The notes: generated by a model not told the origin, from the sequence alone. DNA of 64,000 nucleotides from Clostridia bacterium (GCA_026418275.1 JAOABQ010000050.1:124001-188000), one strand, 5' to 3'. Counted from the stretch's first letter, positions 34,211 through 43,679 are shown. Program-made: numbers and translations.

Positions 34211-36469
34211 ATGAGAAAATCATTTCAATTCATACCCATTAGCCAATTTAAAGAAAAGTTTCCTGTAGACTCCTGGTGGACAAAGTACTGCAAGGATTTC
34301 ACCGACGAAGATTTTTTAGGTTATTATGACGGGGATTTGACGCTGCCTTTCTTAAACCTTGACTGGGAAAAGCCTTTCCCACAGCAAAAGGAGGTAAGGC
34401 TCATTTTCATCGACGGAAATCTTACAGTGGACAACCTCTTCAATGAAGGAACGGATGGAGCCATAGGGCTTATGGTTATGGGCAATCTGAATGCTAAAAA
34501 CATGGCGGTAGGTGGCCAGGAAATCTATGTAAAGGGTAATTTGACGGTAGAAGAAATTTTGTGTGGCTCCTATAATCATGGGGAGACCATTGTTAAAGGA
34601 AATCTATCCTCAATGGTTTTAATTAAAGATGACGAATACCGCTTTAAGGTAGATGGAGAAAAATGGGTCCCCTGTACTCTAAGCATGTGGGATGGAGATG
34701 GTGTATTGCAGGAAATGCCTGTGGAAATTCAGGAAGTTTTGATCGACGAAGTTTTTCTGGACATGGGGGACGAGGAGGAGTGCGGTTTTCATTTCGGCTC
34801 GCTTGTAAAAGTCTTTGAAGAAGGCCGGTCTGCATTGAAAAACCTGAATGAGATTCTCAAAAGAAAGACGCCTGTCAGTTTATATTTTACCCACAACACG
34901 CCCAATGAGGACAATATAATGAAGCTCACACGGTGTATTTTGATGCGGGATGATAAAGATTATTTTGACTTTGAGGAACAAGGCGTTTATTTTAAGGTTA
35001 CCCGGGAGCATGTAGATGATGACGGGAAAAAACAGAACCCCAATATTTACATCAAGGACTCCAAATGCTGCCATTTTGTTTATCTTGAACAGGATAAATC
35101 CGTTAGCTTGTTAAGGAAAACAATAGATGAAGGGGCAGAGTGGGAAGACGTTACCCAAAAGCCCCAGGAAGAATTGATGGATATAACCTGCTACTGGATA
35201 ATGCTTTTAACCTGTATCAATGTGGTAGAACTTTATTTGCCCGGTATCGGTATAAAGGATCTTGGAAGTATTTTGCAGCATCCTACAATCATGGCGCTGG
35301 ATCCTTGGGGAGAGGAAAACGACGGTTTCTGGGACGGTTCAAAGTATTACCGTTTTCGTCAGGCACATACAGATGAGGTGGGAAATCTTTTACATGCCCG
35401 GATAGAAATTCAGACTCCTGATGAAGCTTTCTATTTTTATGTGTTGGATAATGAAACACACGTTTCCCGGTATTATCAGCCCCCTTACAAAACAAATCTC
35501 CAGGACATATCCTATTTGGATTCAAAACGTTGGGAAGCGTCCGAACGGTATTTTGAGAAGTTCAAAAAGTATTTTTCCAAAAGAACTGGGATGAGATTAA
35601 TAGATTATTTAAATCTGGGAAGAAAAAGATTAAAGGAATCTTCTGAGGAAAATTTAGAATTGTTTATTAAAAAAGTAGAATCCTTCTGGCATTCTCCTAC
35701 GGATAAAAAAAGTTGTGACAGGTTAAAGATCTTTTCGGAAGACAGTGAGCTCACAGATTTGTTTGCCGATACCATTGAGAATATTGACAGCCGCCGGGTT
35801 GAACTGGAGGATATCAATTATTATTGGTCCATAATTGCAATTTTAATACATCATAAAGGAGAAAAGCAATTAAGATGCCTCCAAAATGTGGTTAGAAGGC
35901 TGGAAGAAAGGTCGGATTATGGCCATCTTGACAAACTGAAGGGATATTTGGAGCTATATGCGGATGATGCAGCGATAGACGGGCTTTACCAAGAAATCAT
36001 CCGTTATTTTAACCGGATAAAAAGCCTAGAAATAGGTGCTTTAGAGTGGGGAGAATTTTTAAAGATTAAACTACCTCCCAAAAGCGCCGGTTGGAGTGTT
36101 TGCCTCCAATTATCGACAAGTAGGCTGTCTTCTTGGCAGGCACCTCCGGATGAGATTAGTATGAGTATAAACATAGGATATCCATCAGTAGCGTATTCCG
36201 GGTATTCCTGGACAATCAACGTTAAGCATAAATCTTTAGGATCTCTGGGGTCTTACTATGAACACGACAGTCAGCCAAGAATTATCGATCTGAAAGGGTT
36301 TTTTAGTGATATGGAAATTACGCCCGGATTGATGGACCTTCCTGATTTTATTAAATACTTGGAAAAAGTTTTTAAAATTCATTTTGAAAGGGAGTCGCTG
36401 CAAATATCGAAAAAGGGAATCAGGGAGAAAAATGCAGACAGTAAAATTAGAAATTGGATTTTTGCGTAA
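34211..36469 (+). CDS. Large hypothetical protein with bactofilin-like N-terminal strands
   Basis: Not recognised as a whole. About 752 residues, no signal peptide or membrane helix, acidic. Residues about 50-130 (relative to this start) show short repeating strands (RLIFIDGNLTVDNL, LMVMGNLNAKNM, IYVKGNLTVEEI, TIVKGNLSSM), which resemble the parallel beta-helix of polymer-forming (bactofilin-like) proteins. The central and C-terminal parts are mixed helix and strand with many Trp and Tyr. Such proteins occur as cytoplasmic effector or immunity-like genes, but nothing here proves that role. It is isolated, with no operon partners. Confidence 0.75.
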   Translation: MRKSFQFIPISQFKEKFPVDSWWTKYCKDFTDEDFLGYYDGDLTLPFLNLDWEKPFPQQKEVRLIFIDGNLTVDNLFNEGTDGAIGLMVMGNLNAKNMAVGGQEIYVKGNLTVEEILCGSYNHGETIVKGNLSSMVLIKDDEYRFKVDGEKWVPCTLSMWDGDGVLQEMPVEIQEVLIDEVFLDMGDEEECGFHFGSLVKVFEEGRSALKNLNEILKRKTPVSLYFTHNTPNEDNIMKLTRCILMRDDKDYFDFEEQGVYFKVTREHVDDDGKKQNPNIYIKDSKCCHFVYLEQDKSVSLLRKTIDEGAEWEDVTQKPQEELMDITCYWIMLLTCINVVELYLPGIGIKDLGSILQHPTIMALDPWGEENDGFWDGSKYYRFRQAHTDEVGNLLHARIEIQTPDEAFYFYVLDNETHVSRYYQPPYKTNLQDISYLDSKRWEASERYFEKFKKYFSKRTGMRLIDYLNLGRKRLKESSEENLELFIKKVESFWHSPTDKKSCDRLKIFSEDSELTDLFADTIENIDSRRVELEDINYYWSIIAILIHHKGEKQLRCLQNVVRRLEERSDYGHLDKLKGYLELYADDAAIDGLYQEIIRYFNRIKSLEIGALEWGEFLKIKLPPKSAGWSVCLQLSTSRLSSWQAPPDEISMSINIGYPSVAYSGYSWTINVKHKSLGSLGSYYEHDSQPRIIDLKGFFSDMEITPGLMDLPDFIKYLEKVFKIHFERESLQISKKGIREKNADSKIRNWIFA

Positions 36470-36647
36470 CTATTAGGGTGTAGGGAAAGAAGAACATTTG
36501 ATCTCCTTATTAAACGGTACTTGGATACTGCCAACCTATTAGCTAAATAGTTTAAACAACCTTTGAAAATATAATGGTAAAATAAGGTTGGTTTTGGTAT
36601 GATATTTCCATTGTCATTTATTACGTAAACTATAGAGTAGGCAGCTA

Positions 36648-36747
36648 GCCAAAAAAATACAGTAGAAACCAAGATACACGATTGTTGCAAGTTAATATTT
36701 AATATAAAATAATATTAAGGGATGGTAAAAGTTATAATAAATCTAAA
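36648..36747 (+). repeat. Direct repeat R1 upstream of chitinase
   Basis: A 100-bp unit beginning GCCAAAAAAATACAGTAGAA, with a stem TTAATATT/AATATTAA (36692-36699 and 36711-36718) at offset 44. R2, 631 bp downstream, has the same length, the same first ~40 bases with few changes, and a stem at the same offset. Confidence 0.75.
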
Positions 36748-36776
36748 TCTAAATCTAAATCGTAAATCATCTTGTT

Positions 36777-36885
36777 CTATAGATAACGAAGCGTAAAATT
36801 AGTAGGATTCGAGAGATGAAATACCTGGTTTACTTAGGTTTCAGAAATCGTAATTTTTCTTTTAGCGTTTGTTATCAATATATAG
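36777..36885 (+). repeat. MITE-like element, copy A
   Basis: Ends CTATAGATAACGAAGCG (from 36777) and CGTTTGTTATCAATATATAG (to 36885) are inverted repeats with small gaps. The inside folds back on itself around GGTTTACTT. The inverse complement of 43542-43643 shares GATTCGAGAGATGAAATAC (one mismatch) and TTTCAGAAATCG. Confidence 0.65.
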
Positions 36886-37057
36886 AGATAGGAATAGAAT
36901 TATATAAATAAACTGTTGTTATTTAAAAGTGTAAAATAATTTTAAAAAAATAAAGTTATCTTTAATTAAAAAAGTGTGCCTGCAAAGCTGGATACAAGTT
37001 GAACTAGTGCTTCGCAACGTAATTCTTTTCTAGGGTATGCGAGGCACAAACAGATGA

Positions 37058-37108
37058 AGTGCATTTTTAACACTTTGAAAGTTAAAATTTGTTGTGTTAA
37101 AAAGCACT
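37058..37108. repeat. Long hairpin upstream of chitinase
   Basis: AGTGCATTTTTAACAC (37058-37073) pairs with GTGTTAAAAAGCACT (37094-37108) apart from one bulge, with a 20-nt loop. It is not followed by a T-tract, so it is not a standard terminator. Confidence 0.6.
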
Positions 37109-37278
37109 AGAACTGATACCGAATAATATGAAAACAATTCTTTTGCCGATTTTAATATAATCCGTTCCATACTTAATTTTAACCCAAATAATTAAAAAGA
37201 ATTATGTTATAAAATATAAGATTATTTTTACTATAAAAATCAAGTTGGGCTTAGAATGATCTGTAAGCGCTTTAATCC

Positions 37279-37378
37279 GCCAAAAAAATACAGTAGAAAG
37301 CAAGATACACAATTGTTGTGACATACTATTTTATATAAAATAGTATCAGGAGAAGCTAGAAGTTACAATGAATCTAAA
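37279..37378 (+). repeat. Direct repeat R2 upstream of chitinase
   Basis: Matches R1. Its stem is the perfect 24-bp palindrome at 37323-37346 (ATACTATTTTAT and its inverse complement). Compared with R1, two stem pairs have changed on both sides (T-A to A-T and A-T to C-G). Confidence 0.75.
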
Positions 37379-37665
37379 ACAATAGTCTCTTATAAGTAGC
37401 CGAGAAGCATTTACTGTATGGCTTCTTAGGAATGTAAGATACCAATCGGATTCTATATAGATAGAATCATATATGCATGCAGTTTGGGTTTAAAATATAA
37501 GATTTTTATTAAACAAACTACAGGTATCTTAATAAAAAAAGAGATACAAAGAAAGAAAGGTGATGCGAAAAAGGCATTTATCATCTAAAAAACATTCTTT
37601 GGAGAAGGAGGCTATAAGTTTTTCTTAAAGCTGAAAAAAAAAAATTATTTTAGGAGGTTTAAATC

Positions 37666-39717
37666 ATGGCATTAAAAAACAAAATCACTCGTAAATTAGC
37701 GGCGATTATGGCGGGAATTTTCGTTCTCACATCGGTAACTGCTTCCGTGTTTGCGCAAGAAAATACGGGAACAAATGAAGTAACAAGAGCATCAAACAAA
37801 CAAGTTATTGGTTATATTACTCAATGGGATGCTTGGAAAGATGCAAAAGCTGGTATTCCAGGACAAGGTGCTTACACTCATTTAAACGTTGACATGAAAA
37901 AATACACAATATTAAACTATTCGTTCTTTGGTGTAGCAAAAGACGGTTCTTTGCACAGTGGGGATTATAGAAACAAAAATATCTACCAACCGGGTACGGT
38001 TCAAGAGCCAGCTCCCCTTTTCATGTACGATCCTTATAGCAGTTGGGACTTACATATCCTTTTTGGTACGATAGATCCGGTATACTATGTTAACGCGGAT
38101 ATCGCAGCGAAAGCAAAAGCTCAAGGTTTTGTAGTAACAGAAAATTCCAACACATGGTCACATCCTGAGTGGGGAGTTAGTAATGCGCAATTCCCAATGC
38201 CGATGCATAAGACTGGCGGCGAAGCTGCTGGAAGTGCACCAGGCCTTTTAGAATTGGCACATCAAAATGGTACAAAAGTAATGGCATCTGTTGGTGGCTG
38301 GAGTATGTGCCGTCACTATCCGGAAATGGCTGCTGATCCTGCAAAACGCCAAAAGTTTATTAGTGACTGTCTCCGTTTACTTAAAATGGGTTTTGACGGT
38401 ATTGACCTTGACTGGGAATATCCAGGACCCTATGAAGGAATGAATTTTAAAGGTACTGATGCTGACTACCAAAACTTTACAACCTTAGTAAAGGAAATGA
38501 GAGCAGCTTTTGACAAGGCTTACCCAGGTAAGCGTATACTTATTAGTTCTTGTTTCTCCGCCGACTACCGTAAATTGGAAGGCTTTAAACCATTTATGAG
38601 TCAAATCGATGCAGCTATTGATTATTACAACATGATGACCTATGATATGAATGGCGGTTGGTCAAATATAGCAGGCCATAACTCTCCTGTTCATGACTAT
38701 GCAGGCTCCGAAGTGAATTTCTTTAACTGGGATCGTTGTTTGCAAGCTGTTAAAGATGTAGGAATGCCACTTAGCAAAGTAAACTTTGGTTCACCGTTCT
38801 ATGGTAGAGGCGTTGTTACTAAAGCTGCTGCCGCATTGAACGGAGAAACACTGAAACGCCAAGAAACAGTACAACCTGACGGAACAATCACAACCTGTGC
38901 GGATTATACCAACTGGCCAAAAGATGTTTATGATGGAACTCCTAACTATTCATTTGTTAAACAACAGATGGCTAGCGGTTGGACACGTAAATGGGATGAT
39001 CAAGCCAAGGTTCCTTATTTAGTAAAAGGCAACTTCTTCTTAAGCTACGATGATGTAGAATCTATTGGGTATAAGGCTAAATACATTGTGGATAACAATT
39101 TAGCTGGTACAATCATATGGCAGGTATATGGTGATCTTGAGTTTAGCGGTGGGGGTACTTCCTACGGAAATAAACTTATAAAATACTCAAATGTTAAATC
39201 CGAATTAGTAAATAAAATTAACGAAGTTTTCTCTGTTGTACCAACAGGATACACAGTATCGGGCTATGTTAACCCGGATGTCCAGTATACAACAGATGTA
39301 GCTGGCAAGGTTAAATCAGGCTTTAAGGCAGAGATCGCCGGAACTTCTTACAGTGCGTTAACCGACACCAATGGTTACTTCGAAATCAAGAACGTACCTG
39401 CTAGTTCTTCTGCAGTTAATATCAAAATCAGCAAAACAAATTATCTGACAAGAACTATCAGCCGTCCTTCCCTCTCCGGTAATCTACAGGTTAGTACTTC
39501 GACTGCTCCTACCGCTATGTGGGCTGGAGATATGGACCAGGATGGTGCGATCAATATGGGGGATATTGTTATACTGATCAACACCTTCAATAGTGCTCCT
39601 GGTGATGGAAAATATGTTGCGGCAAATGACTTCAATGCGGACAACGCTATCAACATGACAGACATTTTGATCATCATCAATCACTTTAACTCTACTGCAG
39701 CCAATTATCCTAACTAA
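37666..39717 (+). CDS. Secreted GH18 chitinase with C-terminal dockerin
   Basis: The product has 683 residues. Signal peptide about 1-30; GH18 TIM barrel about 43-525 with the catalytic motif D244-G-I-D247-L-D249-W-E251, where E251 is the acid; typical SVGGWSM and YDMNGGW segments are present. A carboxypeptidase-regulatory-like module (about 528-610) and a dockerin (about 617-680) follow, with both calcium loops intact (DMDQDGAINMGD and DFNADNAINMTD). The module-dockerin pair is closely related to that in the GH20 enzyme. The enzyme should cut chitin within the chain as part of a cellulosome, and the GH20 enzyme would finish the oligomers. Strong AGGAGG ribosome-binding site; perfect terminator behind it. 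Confidence 0.95.
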   Translation: MALKNKITRKLAAIMAGIFVLTSVTASVFAQENTGTNEVTRASNKQVIGYITQWDAWKDAKAGIPGQGAYTHLNVDMKKYTILNYSFFGVAKDGSLHSGDYRNKNIYQPGTVQEPAPLFMYDPYSSWDLHILFGTIDPVYYVNADIAAKAKAQGFVVTENSNTWSHPEWGVSNAQFPMPMHKTGGEAAGSAPGLLELAHQNGTKVMASVGGWSMCRHYPEMAADPAKRQKFISDCLRLLKMGFDGIDLDWEYPGPYEGMNFKGTDADYQNFTTLVKEMRAAFDKAYPGKRILISSCFSADYRKLEGFKPFMSQIDAAIDYYNMMTYDMNGGWSNIAGHNSPVHDYAGSEVNFFNWDRCLQAVKDVGMPLSKVNFGSPFYGRGVVTKAAAALNGETLKRQETVQPDGTITTCADYTNWPKDVYDGTPNYSFVKQQMASGWTRKWDDQAKVPYLVKGNFFLSYDDVESIGYKAKYIVDNNLAGTIIWQVYGDLEFSGGGTSYGNKLIKYSNVKSELVNKINEVFSVVPTGYTVSGYVNPDVQYTTDVAGKVKSGFKAEIAGTSYSALTDTNGYFEIKNVPASSSAVNIKISKTNYLTRTISRPSLSGNLQVSTSTAPTAMWAGDMDQDGAINMGDIVILINTFNSAPGDGKYVAANDFNADNAINMTDILIIINHFNSTAANYPN

Positions 39718-39734
39718 TACTGGCTGATGCATTT

Positions 39735-39779
39735 AAAAAAGAAGCTGTCTCAAATGAAAATTTGAGACAGCTTCTTTTT
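39735..39779. terminator. Terminator of the chitinase gene
   Basis: An 18-bp or longer perfect stem (GAAGCTGTCTCAAAT with ATTTGAGACAGCTTC) with a short loop, flanked by A- and T-tracts. Confidence 0.92.
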
Positions 39780-39910
39780 CTTATGGTAAAATTACAAAAC
39801 CTTACGGGGCAGATTTGCTTCTTAGTATACTGTCATATAGAGATTTCAAAAGCCCGATGATCCACCTGAAGATTAAATATATTTACGAATGTATAGATGA
39901 ACATATAGTA

Positions 39911-39953
39911 GTCGTTAAAAAACCTCTGGTTTAAACCAGGGGGTTTTTAACGA
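39911..39953. repeat. Long palindrome resembling an IS200/IS605 end
   Basis: GTCGTTAAAAAACCTCTGG and the inverse arm CCAGGGGGTTTTTAACGAT meet at TTTAAA. CCTCTGGTTTAAACCAGGGGG resembles the subterminal hairpins of IS200/IS605 elements. It could also be a simple bidirectional terminator. No TnpA or TnpB gene is nearby. Confidence 0.55.
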
Positions 39954-40527
39954 TTATATGTTTTCAAGGATATTACTTTGGAGTAACGCTGTTTATTTGA
40001 TAGTAAGAATTGGGTGGGATATGCAATAGATGTACTTTTGCTGCTTTCGGTCGGTTTTATCATTATCATTGAATTTAAATTTCTATGGTTTTACCCTTAA
40101 AAATTAAGATAGGTAATCCCGTTCAAATCTATAGGCTGCATATGGCTGTTTCATATATTACTCTTTTATTTATTGGTACACATGTAGGTCTCTATTGGAA
40201 TTGGGTAATGATGTTGTTTAAAAGGATATTTGGGATAACAAAACAAGAAAAGCATTAAGCTATATGGCTAAGCGAACAGGTATGGCTTGAATTTTTTTGA
40301 AGCCGTTCCGGAAGTGGAACTAAAACAATGGGCGGCGATAAAGCGGTAGGGTTCTACAAAAGATGGAACTTCTCAATTGTTTTCATTAGAAATATAATCA
40401 AATTGTAATTATACTATCCGGAATACAGTAATAACTAAAAAGGAGGTGAGTTACATATTTTGATTTTTTCAAGTTGAAACTCTAACGAATTCGGAAAAGA
40501 AATGAGAAGAAAAGGGAGGAAAACTTT
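39954..40527. other. Decayed region between chitinase and CBM protein
   Basis: Besides the DUF4405 remnant, an open tail reading FFEAVPEVELKQWAAIKR ends at about 40349 and may be another gene remnant. The last 90 bases hold AAAGGAGGTGAG (about 40438) without a start codon and the true GGGAGG site of the next gene. Confidence 0.35.
40011..40258 (+). pseudogene. Decayed DUF4405-like membrane protein gene
   Basis: One frame reads YAIDVLLLLSVGFIIIIEF before stops near 40099. Another continues IYRLHMAVSYITLLFIGTHV and VGLYWNWVMMLFKRIFG to the TAA at 40256. The two helices with the HM...GTHVGLYWNW pattern fit DUF4405 proteins. Frame change and internal stops show it is inactive. Confidence 0.5.
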
Positions 40528-41442
40528 ATGAAAAAAATAAGATTGATATCACTAACATTGTCCATGATATTTCTTTTAAGCACGTTGATTCCTTTGAAAT
40601 CTTTTGCTAATTCTGTTCAAAGTGTCTATTCCTATAATGAATTGCTGACTTCATCGTCTGTACTGAATGATGGTGACAGAGTTGTGTTAGAAAACCAGAA
40701 TTCATTGAGGAAATCCTGGTTAAAGTGGGATTTGCCCTCAGATAATATTCCTGAGCTTACAACTGCAACAGTTGCTCCGGGGACTAATGCGACGGGTAAA
40801 TATTTCAGAATCAAGAAGCTTGCTGACGGCAAAATTGGGTTTTATGTCGTTCCGAATGGAAGCACCTACTACTACTTTAAGCCGTCCAATGGAGATTTTG
40901 TAGCTGGAACCAAAGATGTAGTGCCCACAGATTGTCAATTTAGTGTTGTTCTCAATGGAAGCAAATCATATCTTATTACCAGTAAGAAAGTTCAAGGACC
41001 TGGCGGAGCATGGATTTCTGCGTTAATGTATATTAACTCCAATGGAATTATATCCTATGGCCCCGGTGATGCGGTGTCCTACGAAAACGGCATCTACTTC
41101 AAGATTTATAGAGGTCTTCAGGTTCAAGTCACAACTACCATTACTTCCAAGTGGGATTCTGGGTATAGTGTAAAATTAGAAATGAAAAATATGACCTCCA
41201 AGGCCATCAACAACTGGGGAATGGAAATGCGTGTTCCTGCCGGCAATTCCATCAACGCGATTACGGATGCAAAGATTGTATCTGTACAGGGTACACAATA
41301 TATCATCAGCAACCCTCAATATGTGGCATCTCCTCAATTAAACAACATCCCTGCCAATGGAACCATTACTTTAACATTTAATGTTAACGGTACATACTCA
41401 AGTGATCCGTCTGTTTTAGGGATTAAAGGTGATATTGTTTAA
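40528..41442 (+). CDS. Secreted protein with CBM2-like cellulose-binding domain
   Basis: The product has 304 residues. Signal peptide about 1-28. The middle (about 30-195) is beta-rich with a KYFRIKKLADGKIGFYV segment that suggests a trefoil-like or carbohydrate-binding fold of unknown type. The C-terminal ~105 residues (VTTTITSKWDSGYSVKLEMK, NNWGMEMRVPAG, NIPANGTITLTFNVNG) look like a family 2 cellulose-binding module. There is no catalytic domain or dockerin. It probably binds polysaccharide outside the cell, perhaps as an accessory protein. Confidence 0.7.
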   Translation: MKKIRLISLTLSMIFLLSTLIPLKSFANSVQSVYSYNELLTSSSVLNDGDRVVLENQNSLRKSWLKWDLPSDNIPELTTATVAPGTNATGKYFRIKKLADGKIGFYVVPNGSTYYYFKPSNGDFVAGTKDVVPTDCQFSVVLNGSKSYLITSKKVQGPGGAWISALMYINSNGIISYGPGDAVSYENGIYFKIYRGLQVQVTTTITSKWDSGYSVKLEMKNMTSKAINNWGMEMRVPAGNSINAITDAKIVSVQGTQYIISNPQYVASPQLNNIPANGTITLTFNVNGTYSSDPSVLGIKGDIV

Positions 41443-41481
41443 TCGGAAGACAAAAGGGCTTAAAATTGAACAAATTTGCAT

Positions 41482-41519
41482 GAATACAGCCTTGGGTCCG
41501 CAGACACAAGGCTGTATTC
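41482..41519. terminator. Hairpin between convergent genes
   Basis: GAATACAGCCTTG (41482-41494) pairs perfectly with CAAGGCTGTATTC (41507-41519). No long T-tract is present on either side, so termination may be weak. Confidence 0.6.
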
Positions 41520-41529
41520 CAATTGGGAT

Positions 41530-43353
41530 TTACTTTATTTTGTATAGGCCGTAACTAAACTCAATATCCTTGTTATAGGTGTTTTGGAATGAAATGAGTC
41601 CGACACCTTCCTTAAATACCCGGATTTCCTTGTAAATACCGTCAGGCATTCCGTCTACTTTGGCAGTATATTCCACCTTGATGATTCTTTTATTTGAATC
41701 TGATTCTTTTGTGTCTTCAACAATGACTGCCTTAAGCTCGGTATCCTGTCCGTTAATATTTACGCTTTGCGCCCATGTGTTGCCCTTTGCCAATGGTGTT
41801 TTCAGAACTTCCAGCTCTTTTATCTTATGGGGTAGCTTTTCTCCTCGATCAATTATTTCTTTGACCGAATTCCCTAGGAAAATGTACCTTAAAGCCAAAC
41901 TGAAATCTCCCGTTGCCTCCCCATCCGACATATCGTGTACTTTTCCCGAAATTAGATATTCCTTTCCTTCATCATGGATAGGGTTGATTCCATCTAATTT
42001 CATATCATGGCCATATTCGGCAAAACCTGAATAAATCCAGGAGGTCCCAACTTTATCCGGAAACATCCTCAGCAATTGAAGCATGTCAAAGTTTTTACCG
42101 GGTACACTTTTTACGGGAATTCCCTTAACCTCGGATATACGAAGAACCTTTAAAATCCCTCCGTTTTCAACGTATGCAGCAAGCTTCCCATCATCTGAAA
42201 CATAAGGCTCGGAATAATGTCCGTAAGGCGTAATTCTAGTCTGCTTTCCATTTTCCTTGGGTTCAGAAATCATGATAGCTCCTAGATCATCCTCACTATT
42301 CACATGGAGATAAACTACTCTGCTGTCTTCAATAAAGGATAGTCCCAGGTTTTGCGTAGCTTCTTTATATTCATTATCTTGGCTAATGAAAAATTCACCT
42401 ATCTTATTCATTGAAAAGTCAAATATCTCCACCGCTTCGTTCTGAGGTGTGTTTCCCGCCCTTAACAGTTTAGTCAGGGACGGGTCAAAGCAAATATACT
42501 GCAGATCCTTATCTCTAGCTTCAATCAGTGTATACTTGTTCAAATCCAGAATATAGTCATAGTGCCCGTCATCCCAACCTGCATAGATATTGAGGAGGTG
42601 GTCTTCCTTTAGCCATTTGGAGCTTCGGAATTTACCTTTCTTAGACGGATAAATATCTTTTGTGGATAGGCTATCCGTGTCCAGAATGCTCATGACCTGC
42701 TCGTTTCCTGCCCCATCCCCTAGATTTTTGCCCGTATCTCTAAAGAAAAAGATCCTTTTGCTATCCGAAAACCAATTGGGTGCCATATTGTATTGCCCTT
42801 TGGACAATAGTTTATTTGTTCCCTTTTCCACATCAAAAATCCATATACCATCCTTCATATAAGCTACTTTTTTTTGATCGGGGCTTATATTGGGCATAAA
42901 ACCGTTTTCGGATATTTTAGTTGTTTTCCCGCTTTCCAAATGATATAGATATAAGCCGTTACTGCCGCTCACTGCAACCATCCTTTCATCCGGGGACCAG
43001 GATGGAGATCCTCTCATATCACCCTTTCCCAGCTTAGAAAAACTTCCTTTAGTCATATCCGCAACGATGATGGAATGATCTGCTTGAGCTTCGGATTTTG
43101 AATTGAGGGCTTCAAAAATAATGTATTTATTCTTGGGAGACCATTTCATTGTATGTGGAATAATTTGGTTCAATCCCATATAGTCAGAAAGCTTCAATGA
43201 AAAAAGATCATATTTGATATGCGGAGTGCCTAAGGGTTCAGAAGCGGTTTGATCCGGTTTGGTTTGAACGGTTTTAGGCTCCTTGGAAGAGCAGGCTGCA
43301 AAACTTACGGCAGCAAGAATCATTAAGATCATCAAAACCCATATTTTTTTCAT
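41530..43353 (-). CDS. Lipoprotein with WD40/TolB-like propeller
   Basis: The product has 607 residues. The N-terminus ends in a lipobox (SFAAC) with C21 as the lipid-modified residue. Residues about 50-420 carry repeated propeller blades (KWSPKNKYIIFEA, SWSPDERMVAVSGS, NISPDQKKVAYM, NWFSDSKRIFFF) as in TolB-like WD40 proteins. The last ~170 residues form a separate domain with a GTSWIYSGFAEYGHDM segment resembling a lipoprotein domain of unknown function. It is probably anchored on the outer face of the membrane. Function unknown; monocistronic. Confidence 0.8.
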   Translation of the reverse strand: MKKIWVLMILMILAAVSFAACSSKEPKTVQTKPDQTASEPLGTPHIKYDLFSLKLSDYMGLNQIIPHTMKWSPKNKYIIFEALNSKSEAQADHSIIVADMTKGSFSKLGKGDMRGSPSWSPDERMVAVSGSNGLYLYHLESGKTTKISENGFMPNISPDQKKVAYMKDGIWIFDVEKGTNKLLSKGQYNMAPNWFSDSKRIFFFRDTGKNLGDGAGNEQVMSILDTDSLSTKDIYPSKKGKFRSSKWLKEDHLLNIYAGWDDGHYDYILDLNKYTLIEARDKDLQYICFDPSLTKLLRAGNTPQNEAVEIFDFSMNKIGEFFISQDNEYKEATQNLGLSFIEDSRVVYLHVNSEDDLGAIMISEPKENGKQTRITPYGHYSEPYVSDDGKLAAYVENGGILKVLRISEVKGIPVKSVPGKNFDMLQLLRMFPDKVGTSWIYSGFAEYGHDMKLDGINPIHDEGKEYLISGKVHDMSDGEATGDFSLALRYIFLGNSVKEIIDRGEKLPHKIKELEVLKTPLAKGNTWAQSVNINGQDTELKAVIVEDTKESDSNKRIIKVEYTAKVDGMPDGIYKEIRVFKEGVGLISFQNTYNKDIEFSYGLYKIK

Positions 43354-43541
43354 GATGCATTACTCCTCTCCTTTAAAAAAGCGATGTTTGATTATATATA
43401 CCCAAAAGATCATAGGGCTTATACAATACATATTAAGACGTATAACCATGGAATTTAGTTCAAATTATTTTATGGAAAACTTCGGGTTTTATGCGGATTG
43501 GTGTATTGTAAAGAGTTTTTTTAAATTACTTATATATATGA

Positions 43542-43643
43542 ATAGATACCGACTGTAAAAGTAAAATTTCGATTTCTGAAAGACCACGTAAACCATGTAT
43601 TTCATCTCTCGAATTTTACTATATTTATACTTCGTTATCTATA
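43542..43643 (-). repeat. MITE-like element, copy B
   Basis: Ends ATAGATACCGACTGTAAAA (43542 onward) and CGTTATCTAT (43633-43642) are inverted repeats. The inverse complement aligns with 36777-36885 over most of its length. Confidence 0.6.
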
Positions 43644-43650
43644 AATAAGG

Positions 43651-43679
43651 TTGATATATTTGAATAATCCATATATAGT
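43651..43679 (+). promoter_or_regulatory. Promoter of the second NarL-type two-component operon
   Basis: TTGATA (43651-43656), a 17-nt spacer and TATAGT (43674-43679) lie 37 nt before the ATG. The promoter begins directly after MITE copy B. Confidence 0.6.

Larger units (their letters stand above)
36470..37665. other. Repeat-rich 1.2-kb region upstream of the chitinase gene
   Basis: Very AT-rich and without a gene. It holds direct repeats R1 (36648-36747) and R2 (37279-37378), the MITE-like element 36777-36885 and a long hairpin at 37058-37108. The chitinase start has TAGGAGG; the promoter was not assigned. No c-di-GMP or other known riboswitch pattern was recognised. Confidence 0.5.

Noticed and set aside
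36470-37665. A c-di-GMP (GEMM) riboswitch before the chitinase, as seen in some chitinase genes
   Set aside because: The conserved GEMM core and tetraloop pattern could not be found on either strand.
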